Part shown: in pieces, positions 1-6,406 of the stretch
How positions within the stretch are numbered: position 1 is the first letter of the stretch
How the letters are laid out: each line of letters opens with the position of its first letter
NCBI GenBank assembly: GCA_903874585.1
Contig: CAIQSY010000241.1
Span: 1 to 11,070, forward strand
DNA from: an uncultured Chlorobiaceae bacterium
Lineage (GTDB): Bacteria; Bacteroidota; Chlorobiia; Chlorobiales; Chlorobiaceae
Reading direction: 5' to 3'
DNA length: 11,070 bases
Made by a program: the position numbers and the translations under genes
Notes under the pieces: model-generated
The model's database searches: none
Seen by the model: only the letters and a program-made list of their open reading frames with translations
What the model was told of the DNA's origin: nothing

Positions 1-1
1 A

Positions 2-958
2 GGTCAGGACTACCGTTTTCAATTGACCGAAGGCACGATTTCCGCCGCCGACATCAAGCTTTACGACGCGCTGGGTGGACTGGTTGCAAACCCCAACGCA
101 TCACTTGGCAGTAGCACCACTTCAGTGATTCAGGGAACAGCGCTGGTTTCCGGAACCTACTACATCGCCGTTGACAGCAGTAATTATGGGAACTACACGA
201 TTAGTTTCAACACCGCTACCCTTGACACATCGCTTACGGAGTTGAGGGATGCACCGGGAACAATTGAAACGCCCTACAGTATTGCGGTCGGCGAGACCTT
301 CCATGGCAACATGAACTACGCCGATAATGATTCTTCTACGGGTGACTGGATTGCTATCAATCTTGTAGCAGGACAAGATTATCGCATACAATTAACCGAA
401 GGTTCTGCTTCATCAGTTTCTATGAGGTTGTATGATTCAACAGGTACATTATATGCTTATTCCAACGGTTCTTTGAATACAAGTACTACACAAGTGATAC
501 AAGGTACAGCATTAGAGTCTGGCACCTACTATATAGCAGTAAAATATGATAGCTCTTATGGCAGTTACACGGTTACATACGACACCGTATCGCTTGACGC
601 TACACTTACAGAATTCCTTGATGCACCGGGAACCATAGCTACTCCATATAGTATTGCGGCAGGAGAAACATTCAAAGGAAACATGAATTCAGCCGATGGT
701 AATTCCTCAACCAATGATTGGATTACAGTGAATTTTGTAGCTGGTCAAACTTATCATATACAATTAACGGAAGGCACTATTTCTTCTGCTACTGTTAAGC
801 TTTATGACTCACAAGGTAATTTATTTAATAATGCTACAGGCTCTACAAATAGCACTGCATTTATTGATACTACAATAACTAATTCTGGTATTTACTATAT
901 AGCTGCTAATAGTTCATCAAGCTATGGTAGTTATACTATTAGTGTTACCAATACATCA
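2..958 (+). repeat. Tandem PPC-like coding repeats, ~372-bp period
   Basis: The sequence gatgcaccgggaac recurs at 248 and 620, exactly 372 bp (124 codons) apart. The 'caatt(g/a)ac' site recurs at 20, 389 and 761, with spacings of 369 and 372 bp. The window thus holds the tail of one unit, one full unit (about 248-619) and a third unit ending near 958. The protein repeats are well conserved, but synonymous positions have drifted strongly. The third unit and most of the second unit's latter half are much more A+T rich than the first. Confidence 0.85.
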
Positions 959-2647
959 TCTACACTTATTGGTACAAACGGAAACGATTTATTTCTTGCC
1001 ACATCAGTATTACAAAAAATGATGGGAAATGAAGGAAATGATACTGTTTCATTTATTCATTCAGATTCAAGGGTGTTGATTAATCTTGCCACAAATCAAT
1101 GTAGTGGAGGATATGCTGAAGGTGATGAATTATCAAGCATAGAAAATCTGATTGGGAGTACTTACAATGATCAACTTTTTGGCGATGCAACAGACAATCT
1201 TCTGAAAGGCGGCGCCGGGAATGACACCATTGATGGCGGTACTGGCGACGACACCGCCGTTTTCAGCGGCAATTTTGCCGACTACACCAGGAGTTTTGAT
1301 GGTACATCGCACACAATAACAGATACAAGAGCAAATCACGATGGAACCGATGTCGTGCGTGGAGTCGAACATTTCCAGTTCGCCGATGGCACGCTGGAGG
1401 ATATTCTTCCGCCAGCACTCGATAGTTTCGCCCCCGCCGATGCCACAATGAGCGTTCCCGTCAGCAGCAACATCGTGCTCACCTTCAACGAACCCATCCA
1501 AAAAGGCACCGGCACAATAGCCATCCACAGCGGTTCAGCAACAGGCCCGGTGGTTGAAAGCTACGATACCGCCACAAGTGCAAATCTGACAATTTCAGGT
1601 GCCACGCTCACCATCAACCCCACATCAGATCTGGCGAACGGCACACACTATTTCATCACCTTCGACGCAGGATCAGTCAAGGATATTGCAGGCAACAACT
1701 ACGCAGGCACCGACACTTACGACTTCACGACGGCAGCAGCAGTTCACAACCTCACCGGCAACATCACCTTCTGGAAAACCGGCGCAGCCATCAGCGACGT
1801 CACCACCACGTTATCCTTCAAGCCGATTGCTGGCACGCAGCTTGTGGAGTTTCGCGACATCCATACCAATGCTGACGGCAGCCACACAGTGGAGATATGG
1901 GCAACTTCCTCAAGCGATATCGCAAGCCTCCAACTTGAATTTATGCTCTCCACCGGCGCGGTTGCGTCATGGAACTCCGGTGATGGTTTACCCGCCGACT
2001 GGATGTCGGCAATCAACACGGCAACAGGTCAGTTCCAGCTTGCCAGTATAACGGGTGCCGCCGCTTTGTCTGCAGGAACGCTCAAATTGGGAACGCTCAC
2101 CGTGAACTCTCCGACAAGTGCAGAGCATGTGGAGCTGCTGCTCAACAGCGGCACACTTGGTAACAACACGGTTGCCACAACCGGCATTGTGTTTGACAGC
2201 ACTACCACCGGCAACGACGGCAGTTATCACCACCTCGATGTTCAGGATGGCCTTTATTCGTTGATGGCAGAAAGGGTTGCCGGAGCCACCGAGCACAGCG
2301 CCGTCACCGCGGCGGATGCACTTGCTGCGCTGAAAATGGCAGTCGGACTCAATCCAAATGCTACTGGTGCAGCCGTATCGCCATACCAATTCCTTGCCGC
2401 CGACATCAACCACGATGGCAAAATCCGAGCAACCGACGCGCTCAACATCCTCAAAATGGCCGTCGGGTTGGAGACAGCTCCTCACGATGAGTGGATATTT
2501 GTGCCGGAGAGTGTTGGCAGCCAAACCATGACCCGCAACACCGTTGACTGGTCAACCGCCGACATCGCCGTCACGCTCGACCACGATATCGAACTTGACC
2601 TCATAGGCATCATCAAAGGCGACGTTGACGGCAGTTGGCTTGGGTGA
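2..2647 (+). CDS. Giant secreted repeat protein, 3' part: PPC-type repeats, RTX repeats, Ig-like domain, dockerin-like end
   Basis: The reading frame is open to the left window edge, so the N-terminus, including any secretion signal, is not seen. The TTG at 23 is only an internal leucine codon. Residues below count from that codon. Three pre-peptidase C-terminal (PPC)-like beta repeats come first (a partial one to ~75, then 76-199 and 200-~313), each with 'GxxFxGNMN', 'DW', 'GQxYxIQLTEG' and 'SGxYYIA'. RTX-like calcium motifs follow (~314-455), with two canonical nonapeptides at 396-413 (GGAGNDTID, GGTGDDTAV). Residues 463-~572 look like a bacterial Ig-like (Big_5/SbsA) domain, and ~575-750 are a beta-rich, cohesin-like stretch. 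The end is dockerin-like: helix 'ADALAALKMAVGL' near 764, then a calcium loop D794-x-N-x-D-G..D805, and 'GDVDGSW' at 866-872. RTX proteins are usually exported by type I secretion. The likely role is a cell-surface or released adhesin or matrix protein (inference). No catalytic domain is visible in this part. Confidence 0.85.
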   Translation, partial: GQDYRFQLTEGTISAADIKLYDALGGLVANPNASLGSSTTSVIQGTALVSGTYYIAVDSSNYGNYTISFNTATLDTSLTELRDAPGTIETPYSIAVGETFHGNMNYADNDSSTGDWIAINLVAGQDYRIQLTEGSASSVSMRLYDSTGTLYAYSNGSLNTSTTQVIQGTALESGTYYIAVKYDSSYGSYTVTYDTVSLDATLTEFLDAPGTIATPYSIAAGETFKGNMNSADGNSSTNDWITVNFVAGQTYHIQLTEGTISSATVKLYDSQGNLFNNATGSTNSTAFIDTTITNSGIYYIAANSSSSYGSYTISVTNTSSTLIGTNGNDLFLATSVLQKMMGNEGNDTVSFIHSDSRVLINLATNQCSGGYAEGDELSSIENLIGSTYNDQLFGDATDNLLKGGAGNDTIDGGTGDDTAVFSGNFADYTRSFDGTSHTITDTRANHDGTDVVRGVEHFQFADGTLEDILPPALDSFAPADATMSVPVSSNIVLTFNEPIQKGTGTIAIHSGSATGPVVESYDTATSANLTISGATLTINPTSDLANGTHYFITFDAGSVKDIAGNNYAGTDTYDFTTAAAVHNLTGNITFWKTGAAISDVTTTLSFKPIAGTQLVEFRDIHTNADGSHTVEIWATSSSDIASLQLEFMLSTGAVASWNSGDGLPADWMSAINTATGQFQLASITGAAALSAGTLKLGTLTVNSPTSAEHVELLLNSGTLGNNTVATTGIVFDSTTTGNDGSYHHLDVQDGLYSLMAERVAGATEHSAVTAADALAALKMAVGLNPNATGAAVSPYQFLAADINHDGKIRATDALNILKMAVGLETAPHDEWIFVPESVGSQTMTRNTVDWSTADIAVTLDHDIELDLIGIIKGDVDGSWLG

Positions 2648-2676
2648 TGGTGAATGTTGGATGGTGAATTGTGGAA

Positions 2677-2708
2677 TTGTAGAGACAACGCATGCGTTGT
2701 CTCTACAA
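2677..2708. repeat. 32-bp perfect palindrome (REP-like intergenic element)
   Basis: Both arms, 2677-2692 and 2693-2708, are exact reverse complements: ttgtagagacaacgca and its mirror, with no loop. It lies 29 bp after the exoprotein stop codon. There is no T-tract directly after it, so it is not a classic terminator, although it would fold strongly in RNA. Palindromes with a 'gtagagac...gtctctac' core recur as intergenic repeats in several cyanobacterial and Chlorobi genomes, as I recall. Whether this one is multi-copy here cannot be seen from one window. Confidence 0.8.
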
Positions 2709-2734
2709 CATGGGTAACGGGATTTTTTGCGTAG

Positions 2735-2765
2735 GGGTGTATCGCCATACGCCCTTTCTTGTTTT
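2735..2765 (+). terminator. Hairpin with T-rich tail after the exoprotein gene
   Basis: An 8-bp stem pairs gggtgtat (2735-2742) with atacgccc (2747-2754). It contains one G-U pair and a cgcc loop. The sequence tttcttgtttt follows. It is the best candidate for ending transcription of the exoprotein gene, 88 bp after its stop. The core also resembles 'gtaggggcgtat...' intergenic repeats, so it may be part of a repeat element as well. Confidence 0.5.
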
Positions 2766-2766
2766 G

Positions 2767-2810
2767 AACACGACTCACAGGATTACATGATGGACAGGAT
2801 GGTTCGTGTT
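2767..2810. repeat. Inverted repeat enclosing a degenerate direct repeat
   Basis: Arms aacacga (2767-2773) and tcgtgtt (2804-2810) enclose two copies of acaggat (2777-2783 and 2794-2800), set in a 'gattacatgatggacaggat' context. Similar 'aggattacaggat' strings are found near PD-(D/E)XK transposase-family genes in other genomes, as I recall. Its function is unknown. Confidence 0.45.
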
Positions 2811-2841
2811 ACGACGGTGGCTGAGGCTCTCGAAGCCATTC

Positions 2842-2870
2842 TTGCACAGATAAGATTTTTCTGTTATACT
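2842..2870 (+). promoter_or_regulatory. Sigma70-type promoter for the Rpn-family gene
   Basis: The -35 box ttgcac (2842-2847) and the -10 box tatact (2865-2870) are separated by exactly 17 bp. The start codon at 2911 is 40 bp past the -10 box, which leaves a short leader of about 30 nt. The gene therefore probably has its own promoter, independent of the exoprotein gene upstream. Confidence 0.6.
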
Positions 2871-2910
2871 ACGCTTTAGCTATAAGCAAACAAATTACGT
2901 CAAGAAAACC

Positions 2911-3798
2911 ATGAGTATCCGATCACCTCGAAAACTGATCACCTTTGACTGGGCAATGAAACGCCTGCTACGCAGCAAAGCCAACTTTGAGATACTCGAA
3001 GGCTTTTTGAGCGAGCTCTTGGGCGAAGACATTCTCATCCTTGAAATACTCGAAAGCGAAAGCAACAAAGAGAGCCGAGCCGACAAATTCAACCGTGTTG
3101 ATCTCAAAGTAAAAAACAGCAAGGGCGAGATCATCATTATCGAAGTGCAGTTTGATCGGGAATTTGATTACCTGCAACGGATGCTTTATGGTATCTCCCG
3201 TGTTATCACTGAACATCAAAAAGAGGGCGAGAGCTATGCAAAACTGATAAAAGTCATCTCCGTCAATATTCTCTACTTTGATCTTGGTCACGGTACAGAC
3301 TATGTTTACCACGGCACCACAAGCTTTGTGGGTATTCATGATCACGACACCTTGCAACTTGATAGCCGTCAGCAAACGCAGTATGGCAAGAGCCAGATCA
3401 GTACTCTTTATCCCGAATACTACCTGATCAAGGTCAACAATTTTAACCGCATAGCAACAACATCACTTGACGAATGGATATATTTTCTCAAGAACGAAGA
3501 GATTAAGGATGAATTCAAAGCCAAAGGGATTCAGAAAGCAAAAGAGTCCTTTTCACTACTGAGCATGTCCGACGAAGAGCTTCGTGCCTACAACCGTTAC
3601 CAGGATTCCTTGCGCGACGAAGCAAGTTATGTTGAAACAAACTATTATTTCGCCAAGATGGAAGGAAAGGAGGAGGGGTTGATTGAAGGCAAGGAGGAAG
3701 GAAAACTTGAAGTTGCCGAAAGATTGGTAGCGAAGGGAATGAGTGCCGAAGAGGCCGCTGAGGTTGCAGGAATAGATGTACAGTTGCTACGCCAATAA
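2911..3798 (+). CDS. PD-(D/E)XK nuclease transposase-family protein (Rpn-type)
   Basis: A 295-residue protein, typical in length for the PDDEXK_2 / Rpn 'transposase-like nuclease' family. Relatives such as E. coli RpnA are DNA endonucleases that promote RecA-independent recombination. The N-terminal 'FDWAMKRLL' (12-20) is the family signature. The putative metal-binding core is D64 followed by E78-V-Q80 after a hydrophobic strand (IIII, 74-77), so the active site looks intact. The C-terminus (about 250-295) is a charged helical stretch with repeated EGKEEG units. It ends in 'SAEEAAEVAGI', the small HTH-like tail common in this family. ATG 2911 has only a weak upstream purine stretch (caagaaaa), but the family signature starts right after it. 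A promoter lies upstream and a hairpin 3 nt beyond the stop. The family is often multi-copy and repeat-associated. Actual mobility is unproven. Confidence 0.85.
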   Translation: MSIRSPRKLITFDWAMKRLLRSKANFEILEGFLSELLGEDILILEILESESNKESRADKFNRVDLKVKNSKGEIIIIEVQFDREFDYLQRMLYGISRVITEHQKEGESYAKLIKVISVNILYFDLGHGTDYVYHGTTSFVGIHDHDTLQLDSRQQTQYGKSQISTLYPEYYLIKVNNFNRIATTSLDEWIYFLKNEEIKDEFKAKGIQKAKESFSLLSMSDEELRAYNRYQDSLRDEASYVETNYYFAKMEGKEEGLIEGKEEGKLEVAERLVAKGMSAEEAAEVAGIDVQLLRQ

Positions 3799-3801
3799 AG
3801 A

Positions 3802-3823
3802 ACCCCGCCGCAAGCAGCAGGGT
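3802..3823 (-). terminator. Hairpin between the convergent Rpn-type and ribH genes
   Basis: Read on the minus strand, 9 pairs (7 Watson-Crick and 2 G-U) close over a cttg loop, followed by tcttta. Read on the plus strand the two G-U positions become C-A mismatches, so the fold favours the minus-strand RNA, downstream of ribH. The T-tail is short, which makes it a modest terminator. The sequence also resembles 'ccccgccgc...gcggcgggg' repeat elements. A second short dyad, cgcct(caaa)aggcg, lies at 3852-3865. Confidence 0.5.
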
Positions 3824-3912
3824 ATTTTGAAGACAAATCTATCATACTTTACGCCTCAAAAGGCGGAGAATATGACCTATAGAGATTCAAGCACCATGCA
3901 GTCGCAACATCC

Positions 3913-4380
3913 CTAAATCTGCCGATAAAGGTTTACCATCTCAATAGCCGTCATAGCCGCATCAAAACCCTTGTTACCCGCTTTCGTACCAGCTCGTTCA
4001 ATGGCCTGCTCAAGATTTTCTGTAGTAAGCACACCAAATGCAATAGGCACCATTGTTTCAAGTGACGCCTGCGCAATACCTTTGGTTGCTTCGGCAGCAA
4101 TAACGTCAAAATGGGGCGTTGAGCCACGGATAATAACGCCAAGCGTTACAATTGCATCATACTTGCCACTCAGCGCCACTTTTTTTGCTACCATCGGCAA
4201 CTCAAATGCACCGGGACAACGGTAAATGGTAACATTCTCTTCAGCACCACCATGACGACGAATACAGTCAACAGCACCCTCAACAAGTTTTTGACCAATA
4301 AAATCGTTAAAGCGCGACACAACAAGCGCAAATCGCATATCCTGCGCACCAAGCCCACCTTCAATCTGCGTAATCTGCAT
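3913..4380 (-). CDS. ribH: 6,7-dimethyl-8-ribityllumazine synthase
   Basis: A 155-residue protein, the usual size for this family. It condenses 5-amino-6-ribitylamino-uracil with 3,4-dihydroxy-2-butanone 4-phosphate to form lumazine, the penultimate step of riboflavin synthesis, in the cytosol and usually as an icosahedral or pentameric assembly. Diagnostic motifs in order are SRFN (22-25), PGAFELP (56-62, with the substrate-stacking F59), GVIIRGSTPHFD (81-92, with the catalytic H90), FGVLTTENLEQA (115-126) and RAGTKAGNKG (129-138, with the phosphate-binding R129). All key residues are present. ATG 4380 has no strong Shine-Dalgarno site. It begins 18 nt after the gmhA stop, so the two genes are probably cotranscribed. 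No other riboflavin gene is adjacent. Confidence 0.95.
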   Translation of the reverse strand: MQITQIEGGLGAQDMRFALVVSRFNDFIGQKLVEGAVDCIRRHGGAEENVTIYRCPGAFELPMVAKKVALSGKYDAIVTLGVIIRGSTPHFDVIAAEATKGIAQASLETMVPIAFGVLTTENLEQAIERAGTKAGNKGFDAAMTAIEMVNLYRQI

Positions 4381-4398
4381 AAAAATTATGATTTGGAG

Positions 4399-5040
4399 TT
4401 ATTTCTGCGGATGGTAATAGCCCAGCATCCGCTCGACAAGATCAATAAGCACATGCCCGATTGAGATATGGCACTCCTGAATACGATCGGCAGAGCCTGC
4501 ATGTGGAACAATAATTTCAAGATCAGCCATACCTTTCAGGAGGCCACCATCACCACCAAGCAGAGCAGATGTTTTCAGCCCCTGCGCTTTTGCGCCAGCA
4601 AGCGCATTAACCACACTTTTGCTGTTACCGCTGGTTGATAGTCCGACAAAAATATCGCCTTCACTGCCATACGCCTCAACAAGACGAGCAAAAACTGCAT
4701 CATAGCCAAGGTCATTAGCGCCAGCCGTCAAAGCCGATGTGTCGGTAGAGAGTGCAATTGCAGGAAGCGCCGGACGCTCAACGCTGCTCCGATAGCGAAT
4801 GGTCAGCTCCGTTGCAAGATGCTGCGCGTCGGCAGCACTGCCACCATTGCCGCAAAAAAGCACTTTGCCGCCATCCTCAAAAGTCTCTGCCATCATGCGA
4901 GCCATCGCAACAATAACAGCGCTGTTCTGACGCGCCACAGTCTCTTTAAGACGAGCACTGTACAGCATAATATCCAGCACCAGCTCCTCATACCGTGTGC
5001 GATCCGTCATTCCGCAAGCACACTTGTATTGCTTTGACAT
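4399..5040 (-). CDS. gmhA: Phosphoheptose isomerase (sedoheptulose 7-phosphate isomerase)
   Basis: A 213-residue SIS-domain protein, slightly longer than typical GmhA (~190-200). It converts sedoheptulose 7-phosphate to D-glycero-D-manno-heptose 7-phosphate, the first step toward the ADP-heptose used in the LPS inner core. Motifs are FCGNGGSAADAQHLATEL (62-79), with putative zinc ligands H74 and E78, LSTDTSALTAGANDLGY (97-113), GLSTSGNSKSV (133-143, phosphate binding) and ADRIQECHISIGH (184-196), with Q188 and H196. The extra length is an N-terminal stretch containing Cys7-Ala-Cys9. An in-frame ATG at residue 11 (5010) would give a more usual length, and neither start has a clear ribosome-binding site. 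It lies 134 nt after the DUF4438 gene, across a tandem duplication, and 18 nt before ribH. Confidence 0.93.
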   Translation of the reverse strand: MSKQYKCACGMTDRTRYEELVLDIMLYSARLKETVARQNSAVIVAMARMMAETFEDGGKVLFCGNGGSAADAQHLATELTIRYRSSVERPALPAIALSTDTSALTAGANDLGYDAVFARLVEAYGSEGDIFVGLSTSGNSKSVVNALAGAKAQGLKTSALLGGDGGLLKGMADLEIIVPHAGSADRIQECHISIGHVLIDLVERMLGYYHPQK

Positions 5041-5062
5041 AAAAATGAGTTTAAGATTTGAT

Positions 5063-5206
5063 TTATTACGATAACGGCACCTAAACCACCATCACCACAT
5101 CATCATGACGGCAACATAGTGCCAATACCAAGAATTATTACGATAACGGCACCTAAACCACCATCACCACATCATCATGACGGCAACATAGTGCCAATAC
5201 CAAGAA
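5063..5206. repeat. Perfect 72-bp tandem duplication at the 3' end of the DUF4438 gene
   Basis: Positions 5063-5134 and 5135-5206 match at all 72 positions, and the identity breaks immediately on both sides. The right copy contains the last nine codons (LGIGTMLPS) and stop of the minus-strand gene at 5175, plus 40 nt beyond. The left copy repeats the same end uselessly downstream. The unit length is a multiple of three, so the reading frame past the stop is maintained. Perfect identity implies a recent event or an assembly artefact. It lengthens the gap to gmhA from 62 to 134 nt. Confidence 0.97.
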
Positions 5207-6065
5207 GATCCGCGATATTGGCGCTCGGATCAAGAACTGGCTTAATACGTGGTGATGCGCAGGTCATCAGCGTGGTAACACCTGGTCCATGTCCAGCTTC
5301 GAGGCAGTCGCTGTGAATAACAATGCCAATGGTAATGGCGCCTTTGCGGTATGCTCTGCCATAACGATTGTCGTGATCGAGCAGCGCAACAAAGTCTCCG
5401 AGACGAATCTTGTCGATACCGTACTCTTTGACGGTGTCGGCGTCGCTGGTCATAATATCATAATCTCCTTTGGCGACGTGCGCAGAACCGATGCCTGAAC
5501 CCATGCAGACGGCCGGCACAATGGTGGTAACGGGTACTTCGATGACACCACCATCAAGTTCACGAATTTTCATGGCGTGAAGTAGCGTTGGATCGAGATT
5601 AAACAGAGCAATATCGGGATAATCGGCAAGCTTCAATCCTTGACCTTTTCCTCTGATAATGATGGTATCGCTGTAAAGCAGTTTCTCTTTTACATCGCGC
5701 TCAAAATCGACAATAACATGCTCTGAACCTCCATGGTGGCCAAGCACACGCCCGACAGCGCCTTTCGCCTCGCCAGTTGCAACAGTTGCTGTATTGCCTG
5801 AACAAGAAAATATTTGCAAACCCACATTAGGGTGTTCAAAAGGTTTCATAGTATCAGCGGTACAACTCACACCGGGCTCAATATGGTCGCCCTGCCAGCC
5901 AAACGCTGGATCGCCAACCTGAACGTTAAGCGTAATGCCTCCAATAGCGGGAAGAAGAAAAGGGTTACCATTATGGTCAACCTCCCAGGTGCCTCTGGTT
6001 TTTGGCTGCCCAGGTTGACATTGTAACAGAAACTCGACAAGCTTTTGTTCATTAGTCTTCAGCAT
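5175..6065 (-). CDS. DUF4438-family conserved protein of unknown function
   Basis: A 296-residue protein without signal peptide or membrane segment. It matches, as far as I recognise it, the DUF4438 family (structural relative in Thermotoga), which has no established reaction. The sequence is dense in conserved glycine-, histidine- and aspartate-rich motifs suggestive of a metal or ligand site: GDHIEPGVSC (59-68), GEAKGAVGRVLGHHGGSEH (98-116), GKGQGLKL (139-146), MGSGIGS (188-194) with KGDYDIM (199-205), DHDNRYGR (230-237) and IHSDCLEAGHGPG (250-262). Full length appears intact. ATG 6065 has no clear ribosome-binding site. The gene starts downstream of the cold-shock terminator and could lead a transcript into gmhA-ribH, although no sugar or flavin role follows from that. 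The last nine codons fall inside the 72-bp duplication. Confidence 0.75.
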   Translation of the reverse strand: MLKTNEQKLVEFLLQCQPGQPKTRGTWEVDHNGNPFLLPAIGGITLNVQVGDPAFGWQGDHIEPGVSCTADTMKPFEHPNVGLQIFSCSGNTATVATGEAKGAVGRVLGHHGGSEHVIVDFERDVKEKLLYSDTIIIRGKGQGLKLADYPDIALFNLDPTLLHAMKIRELDGGVIEVPVTTIVPAVCMGSGIGSAHVAKGDYDIMTSDADTVKEYGIDKIRLGDFVALLDHDNRYGRAYRKGAITIGIVIHSDCLEAGHGPGVTTLMTCASPRIKPVLDPSANIADLLGIGTMLPS

Positions 6066-6104
6066 AACATCATAAGAATTGTGTTGATCATCAAGGATAA
6101 ATAC

Positions 6105-6144
6105 TAAAACAACAAAAGGCGCATTGTGGTGCGCCCCTTGTTGT
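6105..6144 (-). terminator. Intrinsic terminator of the cold-shock gene
   Basis: A 15-bp stem pairs 6109-6123 with 6130-6144 around a 6-nt loop. Thirteen pairs are Watson-Crick and two are G-U on the minus-strand RNA. The GC-rich apex is ggcgca/tgcgcc, and the descending arm ends in ttttgttgt followed by tttt. It lies 52 nt after the cold-shock stop codon and before the DUF4438 gene, so it separates the two units. Confidence 0.85.
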
Positions 6145-6196
6145 GGTGTTGAATCATAATTACCGTCCGCCAGTTACGCTGACAAAACGAAAATAA

Positions 6197-6406
6197 TTAA
6201 AGAGGAGTTACATCTTCAGCCTGCAAACCTTTTGCTCCCTGAGTTACTTCCATCATTACTTTCTGACCTTCAACAAGTGTTTTACGTCCAGTACCATTGA
6301 TGGCACTATGATGCACAAACACATCTTTTCCGCCTTTCTGTTCGATGAAGCCGTAACCTTTCTCTTCGTTGAACCACTTAACGGTTCCCTCAACCTGAGT
6401 ACCCAT
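6197..6406 (-). CDS. CspA-family cold-shock protein
   Basis: A 69-residue single cold-shock domain, the standard length. It binds single-stranded RNA and DNA and melts RNA secondary structure. RNP1-type KGYGFI (16-21) and RNP2-type VFVHH (29-33) motifs are intact, as are the W11 and F12 aromatic residues of the binding face. The frame stays open upstream to 6478, but the family starts with 'MGTQVEGTVKWF' and a strong AGAGGT ribosome-binding site sits 4 nt before ATG 6406, so the longer 93-residue reading is rejected. The gene is a single unit with its own terminator and an A+T-rich upstream region of about 218 nt. Which csp paralogue it is cannot be told from sequence alone. Confidence 0.95.
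   Translation of the reverse strand: MGTQVEGTVKWFNEEKGYGFIEQKGGKDVFVHHSAINGTGRKTLVEGQKVMMEVTQGAKGLQAEDVTPL

Noticed and set aside
23..25. TTG start for the exoprotein
   Set aside because: The codons before it (…GQDYRFQ) match the conserved 'GQxYxIQLTEG' of the later repeats, so this is an internal leucine.
1133..1528. Long minus-strand frames within the exoprotein gene, also at 1988-2524
   Set aside because: They lie opposite a strongly coded repeat protein with recognisable domains. Their translations resemble no family and they lack start signals.
2677..2708. Palindrome as the exoprotein terminator
   Set aside because: It has no loop and no T-tract behind it. The hairpin at 2735-2754 with its T-rich tail is the better candidate.
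5063..5206. CRISPR-like repeat array or REP cluster
   Set aside because: There are only two units, directly abutting, with no spacers. They copy the 3' end of an adjacent gene, so this is a simple tandem duplication.
5119..5316. Plus-strand small protein with a repeated Pro/His-rich segment
   Set aside because: It is the opposite-strand reading of the 72-bp duplication and of the DUF4438 gene end. There is no ribosome-binding site or independent coding signal.
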